Source: Actinomycetota bacterium
GTDB taxonomy: Bacteria > Actinomycetota > Actinomycetes > Nanopelagicales > Nanopelagicaceae
Direction: 5' to 3'
DNA length: 64,000 nt
Assembly (NCBI GenBank): GCA_009704505.1
Contig: WLEB01000002.1
Coordinates: 27,344-91,343, forward strand
Positions within the stretch are counted from its first letter, which is position 1, and each line of letters opens with the position of its first letter. The notes under the pieces were generated by a model, which was not told the DNA's origin, did not search any database, and saw nothing but the letters and a program-made list of their open reading frames with translations. This document shows positions 1 to 9,009 of this stretch, piece after piece. The position numbers and the translations under genes were made by a program.

Positions 1-338
1 AACTGCTGACTAATTTGGGATATGGAACCGTTTATCTGATTGCCAACTTAGTTGGATGGCCAATTTTGGGCCTTGTTCTTGGACCATTACTAGGGGAAAA
101 CTTCACATGGAGAAATAACCCTCGACGTAAAAAGATGTACATCAAAGCAAGTTGGTTATGGGTAGCTTTATTCTTTTCGCGCATCGCCGTTCAATATCCA
201 ATTTATAAAAGTGGCAACGTAAATCTATTGGGGACAGTCAACCTTGCTATGGGATACCCGTTGTTTTTTGCCGCTGCCTATGGTTCTTGGTTGATTATTC
301 GATCTGAACCACCGATAGACAATAAAGCCAAAGAATAG
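1..338 (+). CDS. DUF3159 family membrane protein, 3' part
   Basis: The reading frame is open to the left edge, so the TTG at 15 in the ORF track is probably internal and the true start lies outside the window. The visible ~111 residues hold three hydrophobic segments, a basic RRKK loop and a polar tail, which resembles the C-terminal half of the actinobacterial DUF3159 family. The function of that family is not established. It normally lies beside a pair of TrkA/RCK proteins, and two such genes follow here on the opposite strand, only 2 bp from its stop codon. The family call is by resemblance and context. Confidence 0.7.
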   Translation, partial: LLTNLGYGTVYLIANLVGWPILGLVLGPLLGENFTWRNNPRRKKMYIKASWLWVALFFSRIAVQYPIYKSGNVNLLGTVNLAMGYPLFFAAAYGSWLIIRSEPPIDNKAKE

Positions 339-340
339 AT

Positions 341-997
341 CTAAGAGATAAAGCAAGCCTTGATTTGAGCTTCGGCATCGGTTGAAGCAACAAAGAGAAG
401 TTCATCTCCTGCCACGAATACATCATGAGCTTTAGCCGTAATAACTTGACCATCGCGGACAATTGCTGCAAGAGCCGCATTTTCTGGTAATTCTATTTCA
501 TCGACAGTCTTGCCAATGCAAGCAGAACCATCTGGCAGAGTCAGCTCCACAAGATTTGCCTGGCCTTTTCTAAATGAGAAGAGTCGCACGACATCACCAA
601 CAGTTACTGCCTCTTCAACTAATGCCGAGATAATTCTTGGTGTTGACACTGCAACATCTACACCCCAAGAAGTGTCAAAGAGCCATTCATTTTTTGGGTG
701 ATTAATTCTTGCCACAACTCTTGGTACGCCGTACTCAGTCTTTCCAAGTAAAGATGTCACAAGATTTGCCTTGTCATCTCCCGTAGCTGCAACCAATACT
801 TGGCATGTATCTAGATGAGCGGCATCAAGTGCGGTTATCTCACAGGCATCGGCCATCAGCCACTCTGCATCAGGGACGCTTTCTATCTTTAAGGCTTTTG
901 GATCTTTTTCAATGAGTAAGACTTGGTGGCCGTTATCTAAGAGTTCTCGAGCGATAGCGCGTCCAACATTTCCTGCACCGGCGATAGCAATTCTCAT
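341..997 (-). CDS. ceoC: TrkA-type potassium-uptake regulatory protein (RCK), second of pair
   Basis: This 218-residue protein has an N-terminal Rossmann NAD-binding domain (GAGNVGRAIA at residues 7-16, with an acidic residue at the end of the second strand) and a C-terminal RCK_C/TrkA_C domain from about residue 140. RCK subunits sit on the cytoplasmic face of K+ transporters and gate them in response to nucleotides. It overlaps the upstream trkA-like gene by four bases (ATGA), so the two are translationally coupled, and the pair corresponds to mycobacterial ceoB-ceoC. No membrane transporter partner is encoded next to it. It converges with the DUF3159 gene, leaving 2 bp between the stops. 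Confidence 0.85.
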   Translation of the reverse strand: MRIAIAGAGNVGRAIARELLDNGHQVLLIEKDPKALKIESVPDAEWLMADACEITALDAAHLDTCQVLVAATGDDKANLVTSLLGKTEYGVPRVVARINHPKNEWLFDTSWGVDVAVSTPRIISALVEEAVTVGDVVRLFSFRKGQANLVELTLPDGSACIGKTVDEIELPENAALAAIVRDGQVITAKAHDVFVAGDELLFVASTDAEAQIKACFIS

Positions 998-1662
998 GAG
1001 CGTTCCGCCTCTGGAGTTTGAGCAAGAATCTGTTGTGTGCGTTCAAGATCAGCATCTGCAACCATCACATGAACTAGATCGCCCTCTTGTAAAACGGTAT
1101 GCGTGTTTGGAATTATCGCTTCACCTAGGCGCGTAATGAATGCAATGCGAGCTGGTGTTAATTCATCGATCAGTAGTACAGGGCGTCCATACCACTGTGT
1201 ATTTGGATTTACTTCATAGAGTTGAAGAGTTCCTGTGGCATCTCGCCATTCAGAGCGCGAACCCTCCGGCGTCAAACGGCGAAGAATCTGATCTGTTGTC
1301 CATAGAACTGTTGCAACAGTTGGAATTCCAAGACGTTGGTAGATCTCGGCTCTGCCTGGATCATAAATTCTCGCAACAACATTTTGGACACCGTATGTCT
1401 CACGTGCAACCCGGGCTGCCAAAATATTGGAGTTATCACCATTACTTACCGCAGCAAATGCATCGGCCTCTTGAATACCTGCTTCAATCAAATTATCACG
1501 ATCAAAACCAACTCCAGTGACTGTTCGACCTTTAAAATCTGGGCCTAAACGTCGAAATGCTTCACGAACCTGGTCAATAACAGCAACAGTGTGTCCTGCG
1601 GCCTCTAATTCGGTGGCCAGAGATGATCCAACTCGACCGCAACCCATGATGACTACGTGCAC
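994..1662 (-). CDS. ceoB: TrkA-type potassium-uptake regulatory protein (RCK), first of pair
   Basis: This RCK protein of 222 residues has a nucleotide-binding motif (GCGRVGSSLA) right at the N-terminus and a C-terminal RCK_C domain. It should work with the downstream RCK protein on a K+ or related permease. The ORF track starts at a TTG at 1671. I chose the GTG at 1662 because it puts the start just before the Rossmann strand and because a TAAGTT hexamer (1670-1675) ends 7 nt upstream, the leaderless arrangement used by many genes here. In mycobacteria and streptomycetes an APC-family permease lies between this gene and the methyltransferase; here it is absent. Confidence 0.83.
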   Translation of the reverse strand: MHVVIMGCGRVGSSLATELEAAGHTVAVIDQVREAFRRLGPDFKGRTVTGVGFDRDNLIEAGIQEADAFAAVSNGDNSNILAARVARETYGVQNVVARIYDPGRAEIYQRLGIPTVATVLWTTDQILRRLTPEGSRSEWRDATGTLQLYEVNPNTQWYGRPVLLIDELTPARIAFITRLGEAIIPNTHTVLQEGDLVHVMVADADLERTQQILAQTPEAERS

Positions 1663-1669
1663 AAGGTAC

Positions 1670-1687
1670 AACTTACACCCATAGGCT
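1670..1687. promoter_or_regulatory. Divergent leaderless promoters of ceoB and the RNA methyltransferase
   Basis: On the minus strand TAAGTT (1670-1675) ends 7 nt before the ceoB GTG. On the plus strand TAGGCT (1682-1687) ends 7 nt before the methyltransferase ATG. Only 32 bp separate the two start codons, so any -35 elements must lie inside the opposite gene. These are -10-like matches only; no transcription start has been measured. Confidence 0.55.
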
Positions 1688-1694
1688 TGTATCT

Positions 1695-2909
1695 ATGGCA
1701 TTAGAGCAGGCACCCGCCCTAAAAGTTGGAGACTGTATTGAGGTCACAATTGAAAAAGTTGCCCATGGCGGCCACTTCATTGCCCGCCATAACGGAGCAG
1801 TGATTTTCGTTCGCCATGCCATTGAGGGCGAGACCTGCACGATCGAACTTACAAGTGTGGGCGCAAGCTTTAGTCGCGGCGATGTTGTTTCTATTAATAC
1901 TCCGTCGGAGTTTCGAGTTAATCCACCATGTTCTTTTTCTCATCCAAATGGTTGTGGAGGATGCGATTTTCAACATATCTCAGAGGCACATCAACGCACA
2001 TTAAAGTCTCAGGTGATTACAGAACAGTTTGCTCGAATTGCAAAGATGGATTTAACGGTTGAGGTTGAAAAAGTTGGGGAAATCTCTAAGTGGCGTACTC
2101 GTGCAATTGCTACAACAAACAAAGATGGAAAATTGGGCTTTTATAAATCTCGATCACACACGGTTGTGCCCGTTACAGATTGCAATATATGCATAGACAC
2201 AGTCGGAATCCATGAGCTATCTCAAAAATCCCTTAAGCCCGATTTTCGGGTTGAGATAAGTGCCTCAAATACGGGGGAGAGGACAATTGCATTGGCCAAT
2301 GCGATCGGTAAAGAGCGAGCGCGAATTACTGAAGGTCCCGCTATATTGCATGAAAAAGTTTTAGACAAAACCTTAGAAGTTAGCCATGAATCATTCTGGC
2401 AGGGCCACAAAAATGCACCAGAGATCTTAAGCAAGACAGTTCTGGATTTTGGGGGTTTTAAGGACGGGGATCATGTATTAGATCTCTATGGTGGCGCTGG
2501 ACTTTTCACCGCTGCAGTTATAGATGTAATTGGCCAGAGCGGACATGTAGATTTAATTGAAGGCAGTAAGGCAGCAACCAATGATGCCGCAAGAAATTTT
2601 CTTTCATATTCCAACGTTGAGATCATCACTGGCGATGTCGCAAAACATTTACCGCGAATTTCATCTGCTGATGTAATTGTCTTGGATCCACCAAGAGATG
2701 GCGCAGGTAAAGAGGTTATTGCTCAAATAGCACGACTGGGACCACGTTCAATTGTTTATGTTGCCTGTGATCCAGCGGCACTTGCTAGGGACACTGCCTA
2801 TCTTGCACATCACAGTTTTTCTCTCGTAAAAATTCGTGCTTTTGATCTCTTTCCAATGACACATCACATCGAATGTGTTGCTCTGTATGCTCAGACTGAT
2901 GTATCTTGA
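1695..2909 (+). CDS. TRAM-domain class I SAM-dependent RNA methyltransferase (TrmA/RlmD-like)
   Basis: This predicted cytoplasmic uracil-C5 RNA methyltransferase has 404 residues. A TRAM RNA-binding domain covers about residues 1-62. Cysteines at 79, 87, 90 and 163 match the [4Fe-4S] arrangement of the RumA/RlmD group. The SAM-binding motif is VLDLYGGAGLF (261-271), followed by DPPR (331-334) and the catalytic cysteine in VACDP (C358). Whether the substrate is tRNA or 23S rRNA cannot be decided from sequence. The actinobacterial relative next to ceoB is Rv2689c. The ATG start is supported by a TAGGCT hexamer 7 nt upstream. Confidence 0.88.
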   Translation: MALEQAPALKVGDCIEVTIEKVAHGGHFIARHNGAVIFVRHAIEGETCTIELTSVGASFSRGDVVSINTPSEFRVNPPCSFSHPNGCGGCDFQHISEAHQRTLKSQVITEQFARIAKMDLTVEVEKVGEISKWRTRAIATTNKDGKLGFYKSRSHTVVPVTDCNICIDTVGIHELSQKSLKPDFRVEISASNTGERTIALANAIGKERARITEGPAILHEKVLDKTLEVSHESFWQGHKNAPEILSKTVLDFGGFKDGDHVLDLYGGAGLFTAAVIDVIGQSGHVDLIEGSKAATNDAARNFLSYSNVEIITGDVAKHLPRISSADVIVLDPPRDGAGKEVIAQIARLGPRSIVYVACDPAALARDTAYLAHHSFSLVKIRAFDLFPMTHHIECVALYAQTDVS

Positions 2910-2933
2910 GCGCAGGTAATCAAAGAATATAAG
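2906..2933 (+). promoter_or_regulatory. Candidate sigma-70 promoter of acnA
   Basis: TTGAGC (2906-2911) and TATAAG (2928-2933) are separated by 16 bp. The -35 overlaps the stop codon of the preceding gene. Transcription from here would begin a few bases before the GTG start at 2944, giving an almost leaderless message, although AAGGGG just upstream could also act as a weak ribosome binding site. Confidence 0.5.
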
Positions 2934-2943
2934 GGGTGCACGG

Positions 2944-5586
2944 GTGAGTAAAAACTCTTTTAACGCAAAGAAAAACTTGGAAGTTGCGGGCAAGAGTTTT
3001 GAGATTTTTGATATCTCAGCCATCGAAGGGGCATCTAATCTTCCCTTTAGCTTGAAAGTCCTTCTGGAAAACCTTCTGCGCACAGAAGATGGTGCCAACA
3101 TCACTCAGGAGCACATTAAGGCGTTGGCTAATTGGGATCCAACAATCGAACCAGACACTGAGATTCAATTTACCCCTGCTCGAGTAGTGATGCAGGATTT
3201 CACGGGCGTTCCTTGTGTTGTAGACCTTGCAACAATGCGTGAGGCGATTGTGGAGTTAGGTGGCGATCCTTCTAAAGTCAATCCTCTTGCTCCTGCAGAG
3301 CTAGTAATTGATCACTCTGTCATTGCAGATAAATTTGGAACTAAAGATTCTTTTGAACAAAACACAGACATTGAATATGAGCGAAATCAAGAGCGATATA
3401 GATTTTTGCGCTGGGGACAAAGTGCATTTGATGAGTTCAAAGTAGTTCCACCAGGTACAGGAATTGTTCATCAAGTAAACATCGAATACTTAGCTCGGGT
3501 AGTTATGGTTCGTACTGTCCAAGGCGTTGTGCGTGCTTACCCAGACACGGTCGTTGGAACAGACTCTCACACAACGATGGTCAATGGTTTGGGAGTTTTG
3601 GGCTGGGGTGTTGGTGGAATTGAGGCAGAAGCTGCATTGTTGGGACAACCAGTTTCTATGCTTATTCCACGAGTTGTTGGATTTAAATTGACGGGTCAAC
3701 TTCCTTTGGGAACGACTGCAACAGACATGGCTTTAACAATTACAGAGATTTTGCGTAAGGTCGGAGTTGTAGGAAAGTTCGTCGAGTTCTTTGGCCCGGG
3801 CGTTGCCTCAGTTCCCATGGCTAACCGCACAACAATTGGAAATATGAGTCCTGAATATGGTTCAACGTGCGCAATCTTTCCAATCGATGATGAAACTCTT
3901 AGATATCTTCGTCTTACTGGCCGAAGCGATGAACAGATCGCACTTGTTCAGGAGTATGCAAAGAAGCAGGGAATGTGGCACGACCCATCAGTTGAACCTC
4001 GCTTCTCACAAGTAGTTGAGCTTGATCTTTCTACCGTTGTTCCATCAATCTCTGGTCCAAAAAGACCACAAGATCGAATTGCACTCAGTGATTCAAAAAT
4101 GGCATTTGAAAAGATTCTTCCTTCATACCTAAGTGAGAAAACTATTAAGGGCGAGGTAAAGGCTGGTTCTACGCGGGTTAAAAACGGAGATGTTGTCATT
4201 GCTTCGATCACATCCTGTACAAATACTTCCAATCCATCAGTGATGATTGGTGCAGCTTTGCTTGCAAAGAAAGCAGTAGAAAAGGGATTGAAATCCAAGC
4301 CTTGGGTGAAAACAACACTCGCCCCAGGATCTAAAGTTGTTACAGATTATTATGATCGCGCAGATCTAACCCAGTATATGCAGGCACTTGGATTCCACTT
4401 GGTTGGATATGGCTGTGTAACATGTATTGGAAACTCTGGACCACTTCCTATCGAAGTTGGAAAAGCAATTGGTGAAGGCGACTTAGCTGTTACTGCTGTT
4501 TTGTCAGGTAATCGAAACTTTGAAGGTCGCATCAGTCCAGAAGTAAAGATGAATTACTTGGCATCTCCACCACTTGTTGTTGCCTATGCAATCGCTGGAA
4601 CCATGGATCACGACTTTGAGAAAGATTCTCTAGGTAAAGACACATCCGGTAAAGATGTCTTTTTAAAGGATATCTGGCCATCTCCGCAGGAGATCCAGAC
4701 TGTGATAGATGCTTCAATCTCTTCTGAGATGTTCAAAAAAGATTACGCCACAGTTTTTGAGGGTGATCATCGCTGGAAGTCACTTGCAACGCCTACTGGC
4801 AAAATTTTTGAGTGGGATGCCAAGTCAACCTACGTGCGCAAACCTCCTTATTTTGATGGAATGCCCAAGCAACCAACTCCAGTTGTAGATATTTCAGGAG
4901 CGCGAGTGCTTGCAATTTTGGGGGATTCAGTAACAACTGACCATATTTCACCGGCCGGAAACATCAAGGCTGATTCTCCTGCAGGTAAATATCTTGCCGA
5001 GCATGGAATCGAGCGAGCAGACTTCAATTCATATGGCTCCAGACGCGGTAACCATGAAATTATGATCCGCGGAACTTTCGCAAATATTCGTTTGAAGAAT
5101 CTTCTACTAGATGGAGTTGAAGGTGGATACACCCGCAACTTCCTCAATGGCGGAGAACAAACAACAATATTTGATGCATCTATGGCCTATCAAAATGCAG
5201 GAGTTCCATTAGTAATTCTTGCAGGTAAAGAATATGGATCAGGATCATCTAGAGATTGGGCTGCTAAAGGTACTGCGCTTCTTGGGGTTAGAGCGGTAAT
5301 TGCAGAAAGCTTTGAAAGAATTCACCGTTCCAATCTGATCGGAATGGGTGTACTTCCATTGGAATTTAAGAATGGAGAATCTGCCGCCTCGTTAGGTTTA
5401 GACGGGACAGAGGTTTTCTCAATTGCAGGTATCACGGCCCTAAATACGGGGGGAGTTCCAAAAGAGCTCACAGTAACTGCTGGCGATAAGAGTTTTACCG
5501 CCAAAGTTAGAATTGATACGCCAGGAGAGGCTGATTACTACCGTCATGGTGGAATTATGCAGTTTGTTCTGCGTTCACTTCTTTAA
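2944..5586 (+). CDS. acnA: Aconitate hydratase A
   Basis: Aconitase isomerises citrate to isocitrate through cis-aconitate in the TCA cycle. The 880-residue length fits the AcnA/IRP family. The three cysteines that ligate the [4Fe-4S] cluster are in SCTNTSNP (near residue 424) and [11 protein letters not shown] (near 490 and 493). The C-terminal swivel domain carries [10 protein letters not shown] near residue 765. The start is GTG at 2944, just after a candidate promoter, 34 bp from the methyltransferase stop. In actinobacteria the gene often lies near this methyltransferase and the TrkA pair. It converges on benE with 9 bp between the stops and no clear terminator. Confidence 0.97.
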   Translation: MSKNSFNAKKNLEVAGKSFEIFDISAIEGASNLPFSLKVLLENLLRTEDGANITQEHIKALANWDPTIEPDTEIQFTPARVVMQDFTGVPCVVDLATMREAIVELGGDPSKVNPLAPAELVIDHSVIADKFGTKDSFEQNTDIEYERNQERYRFLRWGQSAFDEFKVVPPGTGIVHQVNIEYLARVVMVRTVQGVVRAYPDTVVGTDSHTTMVNGLGVLGWGVGGIEAEAALLGQPVSMLIPRVVGFKLTGQLPLGTTATDMALTITEILRKVGVVGKFVEFFGPGVASVPMANRTTIGNMSPEYGSTCAIFPIDDETLRYLRLTGRSDEQIALVQEYAKKQGMWHDPSVEPRFSQVVELDLSTVVPSISGPKRPQDRIALSDSKMAFEKILPSYLSEKTIKGEVKAGSTRVKNGDVVIASITSCTNTSNPSVMIGAALLAKKAVEKGLKSKPWVKTTLAPGSKVVTDYYDRADLTQYMQALGFHLVGYGCVTCIGNSGPLPIEVGKAIGEGDLAVTAVLSGNRNFEGRISPEVKMNYLASPPLVVAYAIAGTMDHDFEKDSLGKDTSGKDVFLKDIWPSPQEIQTVIDASISSEMFKKDYATVFEGDHRWKSLATPTGKIFEWDAKSTYVRKPPYFDGMPKQPTPVVDISGARVLAILGDSVTTDHISPAGNIKADSPAGKYLAEHGIERADFNSYGSRRGNHEIMIRGTFANIRLKNLLLDGVEGGYTRNFLNGGEQTTIFDASMAYQNAGVPLVILAGKEYGSGSSRDWAAKGTALLGVRAVIAESFERIHRSNLIGMGVLPLEFKNGESAASLGLDGTEVFSIAGITALNTGGVPKELTVTAGDKSFTAKVRIDTPGEADYYRHGGIMQFVLRSLL

Positions 5587-5595
5587 AGGCTAAGT

Positions 5596-6825
5596 TCAGT
5601 TTTTGACGGATCGAAATGGAATTGCACTGAAAATAATTCCTGCAACAAGTCCCCAAAATGGTGAACCAAGTCCCAACGGTTGAATTCCGCTGATTGTTAT
5701 CAAAAGCGTCGCCATTGCAACCTCACGTCCATGAACTCCTGCAACTGACTCATGAAGTGAATTCGCTAGTGCCGGCAGCAATGCCAGTCCAGCGATGGTT
5801 GCGATCATTGAAGGTGGAAGCATGTTGAACAAATCAATAATTGGGATGGTAAAAACAGCTGCAGTAATGTAGAAAATTCCACAGAGAACGCCGGCCGTAT
5901 AGCGAGTAGTTTTGTCTGGATCAGCATGTTCTCCAACTGCGATATTTGCTGTGATTGTTGAAGTGTTTACACCCGTGTTTCCAAAGGGTGCTGTTAAAAG
6001 TGATATAAAACCGCCAGTTAAAATTGAGTACTTGATCGGTGGTTGATACTTGGCTGATCGTAAGACGGCAAATCCTGGGGCATATTGAGTGGCAAGGGTT
6101 GCTAAAACCATTGGAAGAGCAAGATTAATCGCACTTGCCCAGGTGAAATCGGGTTCAATAAACTGCGGATGAACCCAAAATAATTCAGCTCCATTAAATT
6201 GGAGTTTTCCTAATGCAACAGTAAGAACAATTCCAACGATAAACACAGGAACAACAGGTGTTCTCACATTAAGTTTTCGGGCCAGGAAGAAAACCACAAC
6301 CATTATGGATACTAGCCATGGTTCTGCAGTAAATGAGGTAAAGATTTGGACACCAAATTGGAATAGGACACCAGCAAGCATGGCCATAATTACTTCATGA
6401 GGAATGAATTTCATAATCTTTCGCATAGCACCCGTTGCACCAATAATGATGAAGGTAATAGCGACGATGATGTAAGAAGCAACAGCCTCGTTAATCGAAT
6501 GTGCCTGCAGGCTTGTTACTAACAAAACCATTGAAGCAGTCGAAGGAGATCCAATCATTGGCATTCGAAAGCGCAGGCTAAGGAAAAGACCAAAGAGTCC
6601 AGAGGTTAGCCAGGTAATAAAGATCCAATTAGATGTTTGAGCATCAGTAAAAGAGCCATTTTTTGCGGCCGTAAGTTGAATGACAATTGGACCTGTGACT
6701 GCAACTAGAACCACCAAGAAACCAGATATCAGTGTTCCGAGCGTGGCATCTTTCGGAAAGCTCTTTAGGTTGCTTAAAACTGCGCCTAAACCGTTTTTCG
6801 TTGTGCCTTCATAGAGTTCAGTCAT
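5596..6825 (-). CDS. benE: BenE-family benzoate/aromatic-acid transporter
   Basis: This inner-membrane protein of about 410 residues has roughly a dozen hydrophobic segments. PMIGSPSTASM and NTGVNTSTITANIA resemble conserved BenE sequences. BenE proteins are proton symporters for benzoate, but the real substrate here is unknown and no benzoate catabolic gene lies in the window. Start choice: GTG at 6831 (ORF track) or ATG at 6825. I prefer 6825 because TACACT (minus strand, 6834-6839) lies 8 nt upstream of it and only 2 nt upstream of the GTG. A palindrome overlaps this -10, which suggests repression. The gene lies downstream of fadB on the same strand. Confidence 0.8.
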   Translation of the reverse strand: MTELYEGTTKNGLGAVLSNLKSFPKDATLGTLISGFLVVLVAVTGPIVIQLTAAKNGSFTDAQTSNWIFITWLTSGLFGLFLSLRFRMPMIGSPSTASMVLLVTSLQAHSINEAVASYIIVAITFIIIGATGAMRKIMKFIPHEVIMAMLAGVLFQFGVQIFTSFTAEPWLVSIMVVVFFLARKLNVRTPVVPVFIVGIVLTVALGKLQFNGAELFWVHPQFIEPDFTWASAINLALPMVLATLATQYAPGFAVLRSAKYQPPIKYSILTGGFISLLTAPFGNTGVNTSTITANIAVGEHADPDKTTRYTAGVLCGIFYITAAVFTIPIIDLFNMLPPSMIATIAGLALLPALANSLHESVAGVHGREVAMATLLITISGIQPLGLGSPFWGLVAGIIFSAIPFRSVKN

Positions 6826-6833
6826 GTTCACTT

Positions 6834-6857
6834 AGTGTAGACCTGGATTGGTCTACA
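6834..6857 (-). promoter_or_regulatory. benE -10 hexamer overlapped by an inverted-repeat operator
   Basis: A perfect inverted repeat, TGTAGACC-N6-GGTCTACA (6836-6857), runs into the TACACT -10-like hexamer (6834-6839). Its symmetry and position are typical of a dimeric GntR- or TetR-type repressor site. No regulator gene is adjacent. It is not followed by a U-tract on either strand, so it does not look like a terminator for fadB. Confidence 0.6.
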
Positions 6858-6874
6858 ACTAACCTTGATTCGTT

Positions 6875-6886
6875 CTCCTATAGGAG
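6875..6886. repeat. 12-bp perfect palindrome after fadB
   Basis: CTCCTATAGGAG is perfectly self-complementary and lies 3 bp past the fadB stop codon in the fadB-benE spacer. It is too short and loop-less to be a terminator. It may be a protein-binding site or chance. Confidence 0.4.
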
Positions 6887-6889
6887 TAG

Positions 6890-9007
6890 TTAGTTCTTAG
6901 CAGGAAGTGAAGCAACACCTTTGTCGTGGAATCGCTTACCTGAAGTTGACTCACTAATTCCCGTGCGGTCTAAGTAAGGCAAAATCCCACCCAAATGCAT
7001 CGGCCAACCAGCACCCATCAACATGCACAAATCGATTTCAGCTGGAGATGACACAACGCCCTCATCCAACATCGCTCGTGCCTCTTCAGCCAGAGCTTTC
7101 AAAGCTCGATCACGAACTTGCTCTGCAGTTGATGGAGTGTTGCCCTTTTCTACAAGTGCAACCGCTGCAGGGTTAGGAGTAAATGTTCCATCCTCGTTTT
7201 TGGTATAGAAATTGCGCACACCCTCTTTAACCATGCGCTGCATAGTTGGAGAGATTCGATAGCGCGGTCCTAGATTCTTGTGCAAAGTCTCTGACACATG
7301 AAGCGCCACCCCTGGACCAACAAGATCTAGAAGTTGGAATGGCGACATTGGAAAGCCAATCTCCATCATCGCAGCATCTGCAACAGCAGGAGGAGTTCCC
7401 TCATCTACAGCGTCAGTAACTTCACCCATGAATCGTGTTAGGAGTCTATTAACTACAAAGCCCGGAGCATCTTTACAGATGATCATTACTTTTTTAAGTT
7501 CCTTACCGACTGCAATTGCTGTGGCAGTAGTTGCATCATCTGTGGTTGAAGTACGGGCTACTTCAAGTAAAGGCATGACAGCTACAGGATTGAAAAAGTG
7601 GAAGCCAACTACTCGCTCTGGATTCTTTAATCCCTGAGTCATAGCTTCAACTGATAGAGAGGACGTATTTGTCGCTAAAACACATTCAGGTGAGACAATA
7701 GCCTCTAACTTTTTGAATAGTTCTTGCTTTAGTGAAAGCTCTTCAAAAATGGCTTCAATAATGAAGTCACAATTAGCAAAAACTTTTTGGTCTGCCGATC
7801 CCGATATCAAAAGAGCCAAACGAGCGGCAGATTCAGCGCTCATGCGCTTTTTCTCAACAAGTTTGTCTAATTCATTTTTTACCCAAGCCACACCTTTATC
7901 AGCACGGGCTTGATCAATATCGGTCATGACAACTGGACACTTGAGATTTCTCAACAAAAGCAAGGCCAGCTGAGATGCCATGAGTCCGGCGCCAACTACA
8001 CCAACTTTAGCTACCTTACGTGCCAGAGCAGGCTTTGGCGCACCTTCAACCTTTTTACGTTTCTTTTGAATCAAATTAAATGCATACAAAGATGCTCGCA
8101 GTGGGTCAGACATAACAAGGTCTGCAAGTACTTTGTCCTCGGCATCAAAACCTTTACCTAGATCATCTTTTCTTGCAGCTGCAATAAGCTCCAGAGCTTT
8201 TGTAGGAGATGCAATCTCAGCACCGCCATACTTTTTCAACGCCGCAGCTTTTCCAGTAGCCAATGCACTGTCCCATGCTGGATCATTACTGTAGTCAGGG
8301 CGATCTATTTTTGTGCTTCCGTTAAGAACGCCAACTGCAAATGAAATTGATCGCTCTAAATAATCTGCAGGATCAAAGACTGCATCGACTACACCAAGCT
8401 TTAGAGCATCTTTTGACTTCAGCATCGTATTGTTATTGAGTGCGTTAAGAATGATCACTTGAACTGCGCGCTCTGGGCCAATTAGTTTTGGCAATATTGT
8501 GGCACCACCCCATCCTGGAACAAGCCCCAAGAAAACTTCTGGAAGTGCAATGAATGCAGTAGATGAAAGCGTTCGATAATGGCAGTGAAGTCCGACCTCT
8601 AGACCTCCGCCAAGTGCAAGACCATTGATAAATGCAAAAGTTGGAATCTTTGATTCACCTAAACGACGGAAGACATCATGGCCAAGTTTTCCAATAGCCA
8701 TTGCTTGGCTGTGATCATTTAGGAATGCAAGAGCAGAAAGGTCTGCACCTGCTGCAAATATAAATGGCTTTCCTGTTATTGCAATAGCTGCTGGTTTACG
8801 ACCAATTGCATCTGTTATCGCCGCATCTAATGCAGTTAGTGATTGAGGTCCAAACGTGTTTGGTCGATTATGATCAAGAGAGTTATCTAAAGTGATTAAC
8901 GCTAATGAGCCTTGACCGCCAAATGCTGCTAAGTCAATATCACGGACAAGTGCGTGCGTAACGACTTCTTCTGGCGCTCCTGCTGGCAAAGTTATGTTTG
9001 TGCTCAT
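6890..9007 (-). CDS. fadB: Fatty acid oxidation complex alpha subunit (enoyl-CoA hydratase / 3-hydroxyacyl-CoA dehydrogenase)
   Basis: This 705-residue bifunctional protein catalyses the hydration and NAD-dependent oxidation steps of beta-oxidation. The N-terminal enoyl-CoA hydratase/isomerase domain (about 15-220) carries GGGLEVGLHC and PEVFLGLVPGWGG. The Rossmann domain begins with GVVGAGLMASQLA near residue 340, and the dehydrogenase core includes GFHFFNPVAVMPLLEV and APGFVVNRLL. The protein acts with the thiolase encoded 2 bp upstream (fadA, 9010-10197), and the two genes form a clear operon. The ATG at 9007 is the natural start. Confidence 0.95.
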   Translation of the reverse strand: MSTNITLPAGAPEEVVTHALVRDIDLAAFGGQGSLALITLDNSLDHNRPNTFGPQSLTALDAAITDAIGRKPAAIAITGKPFIFAAGADLSALAFLNDHSQAMAIGKLGHDVFRRLGESKIPTFAFINGLALGGGLEVGLHCHYRTLSSTAFIALPEVFLGLVPGWGGATILPKLIGPERAVQVIILNALNNNTMLKSKDALKLGVVDAVFDPADYLERSISFAVGVLNGSTKIDRPDYSNDPAWDSALATGKAAALKKYGGAEIASPTKALELIAAARKDDLGKGFDAEDKVLADLVMSDPLRASLYAFNLIQKKRKKVEGAPKPALARKVAKVGVVGAGLMASQLALLLLRNLKCPVVMTDIDQARADKGVAWVKNELDKLVEKKRMSAESAARLALLISGSADQKVFANCDFIIEAIFEELSLKQELFKKLEAIVSPECVLATNTSSLSVEAMTQGLKNPERVVGFHFFNPVAVMPLLEVARTSTTDDATTATAIAVGKELKKVMIICKDAPGFVVNRLLTRFMGEVTDAVDEGTPPAVADAAMMEIGFPMSPFQLLDLVGPGVALHVSETLHKNLGPRYRISPTMQRMVKEGVRNFYTKNEDGTFTPNPAAVALVEKGNTPSTAEQVRDRALKALAEEARAMLDEGVVSSPAEIDLCMLMGAGWPMHLGGILPYLDRTGISESTSGKRFHDKGVASLPAKN

Positions 9008-9009
9008 AA

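Noticed and set aside
1140-1520. 126-residue plus-strand ORF opposite ceoB
   Set aside because: No recognisable domain, and it lies opposite a well-supported RCK gene.
6832-6889. A rho-independent terminator between fadB and benE
   Set aside because: The palindromes there lack U-tracts, and the larger one overlaps the benE -10, which fits an operator better.
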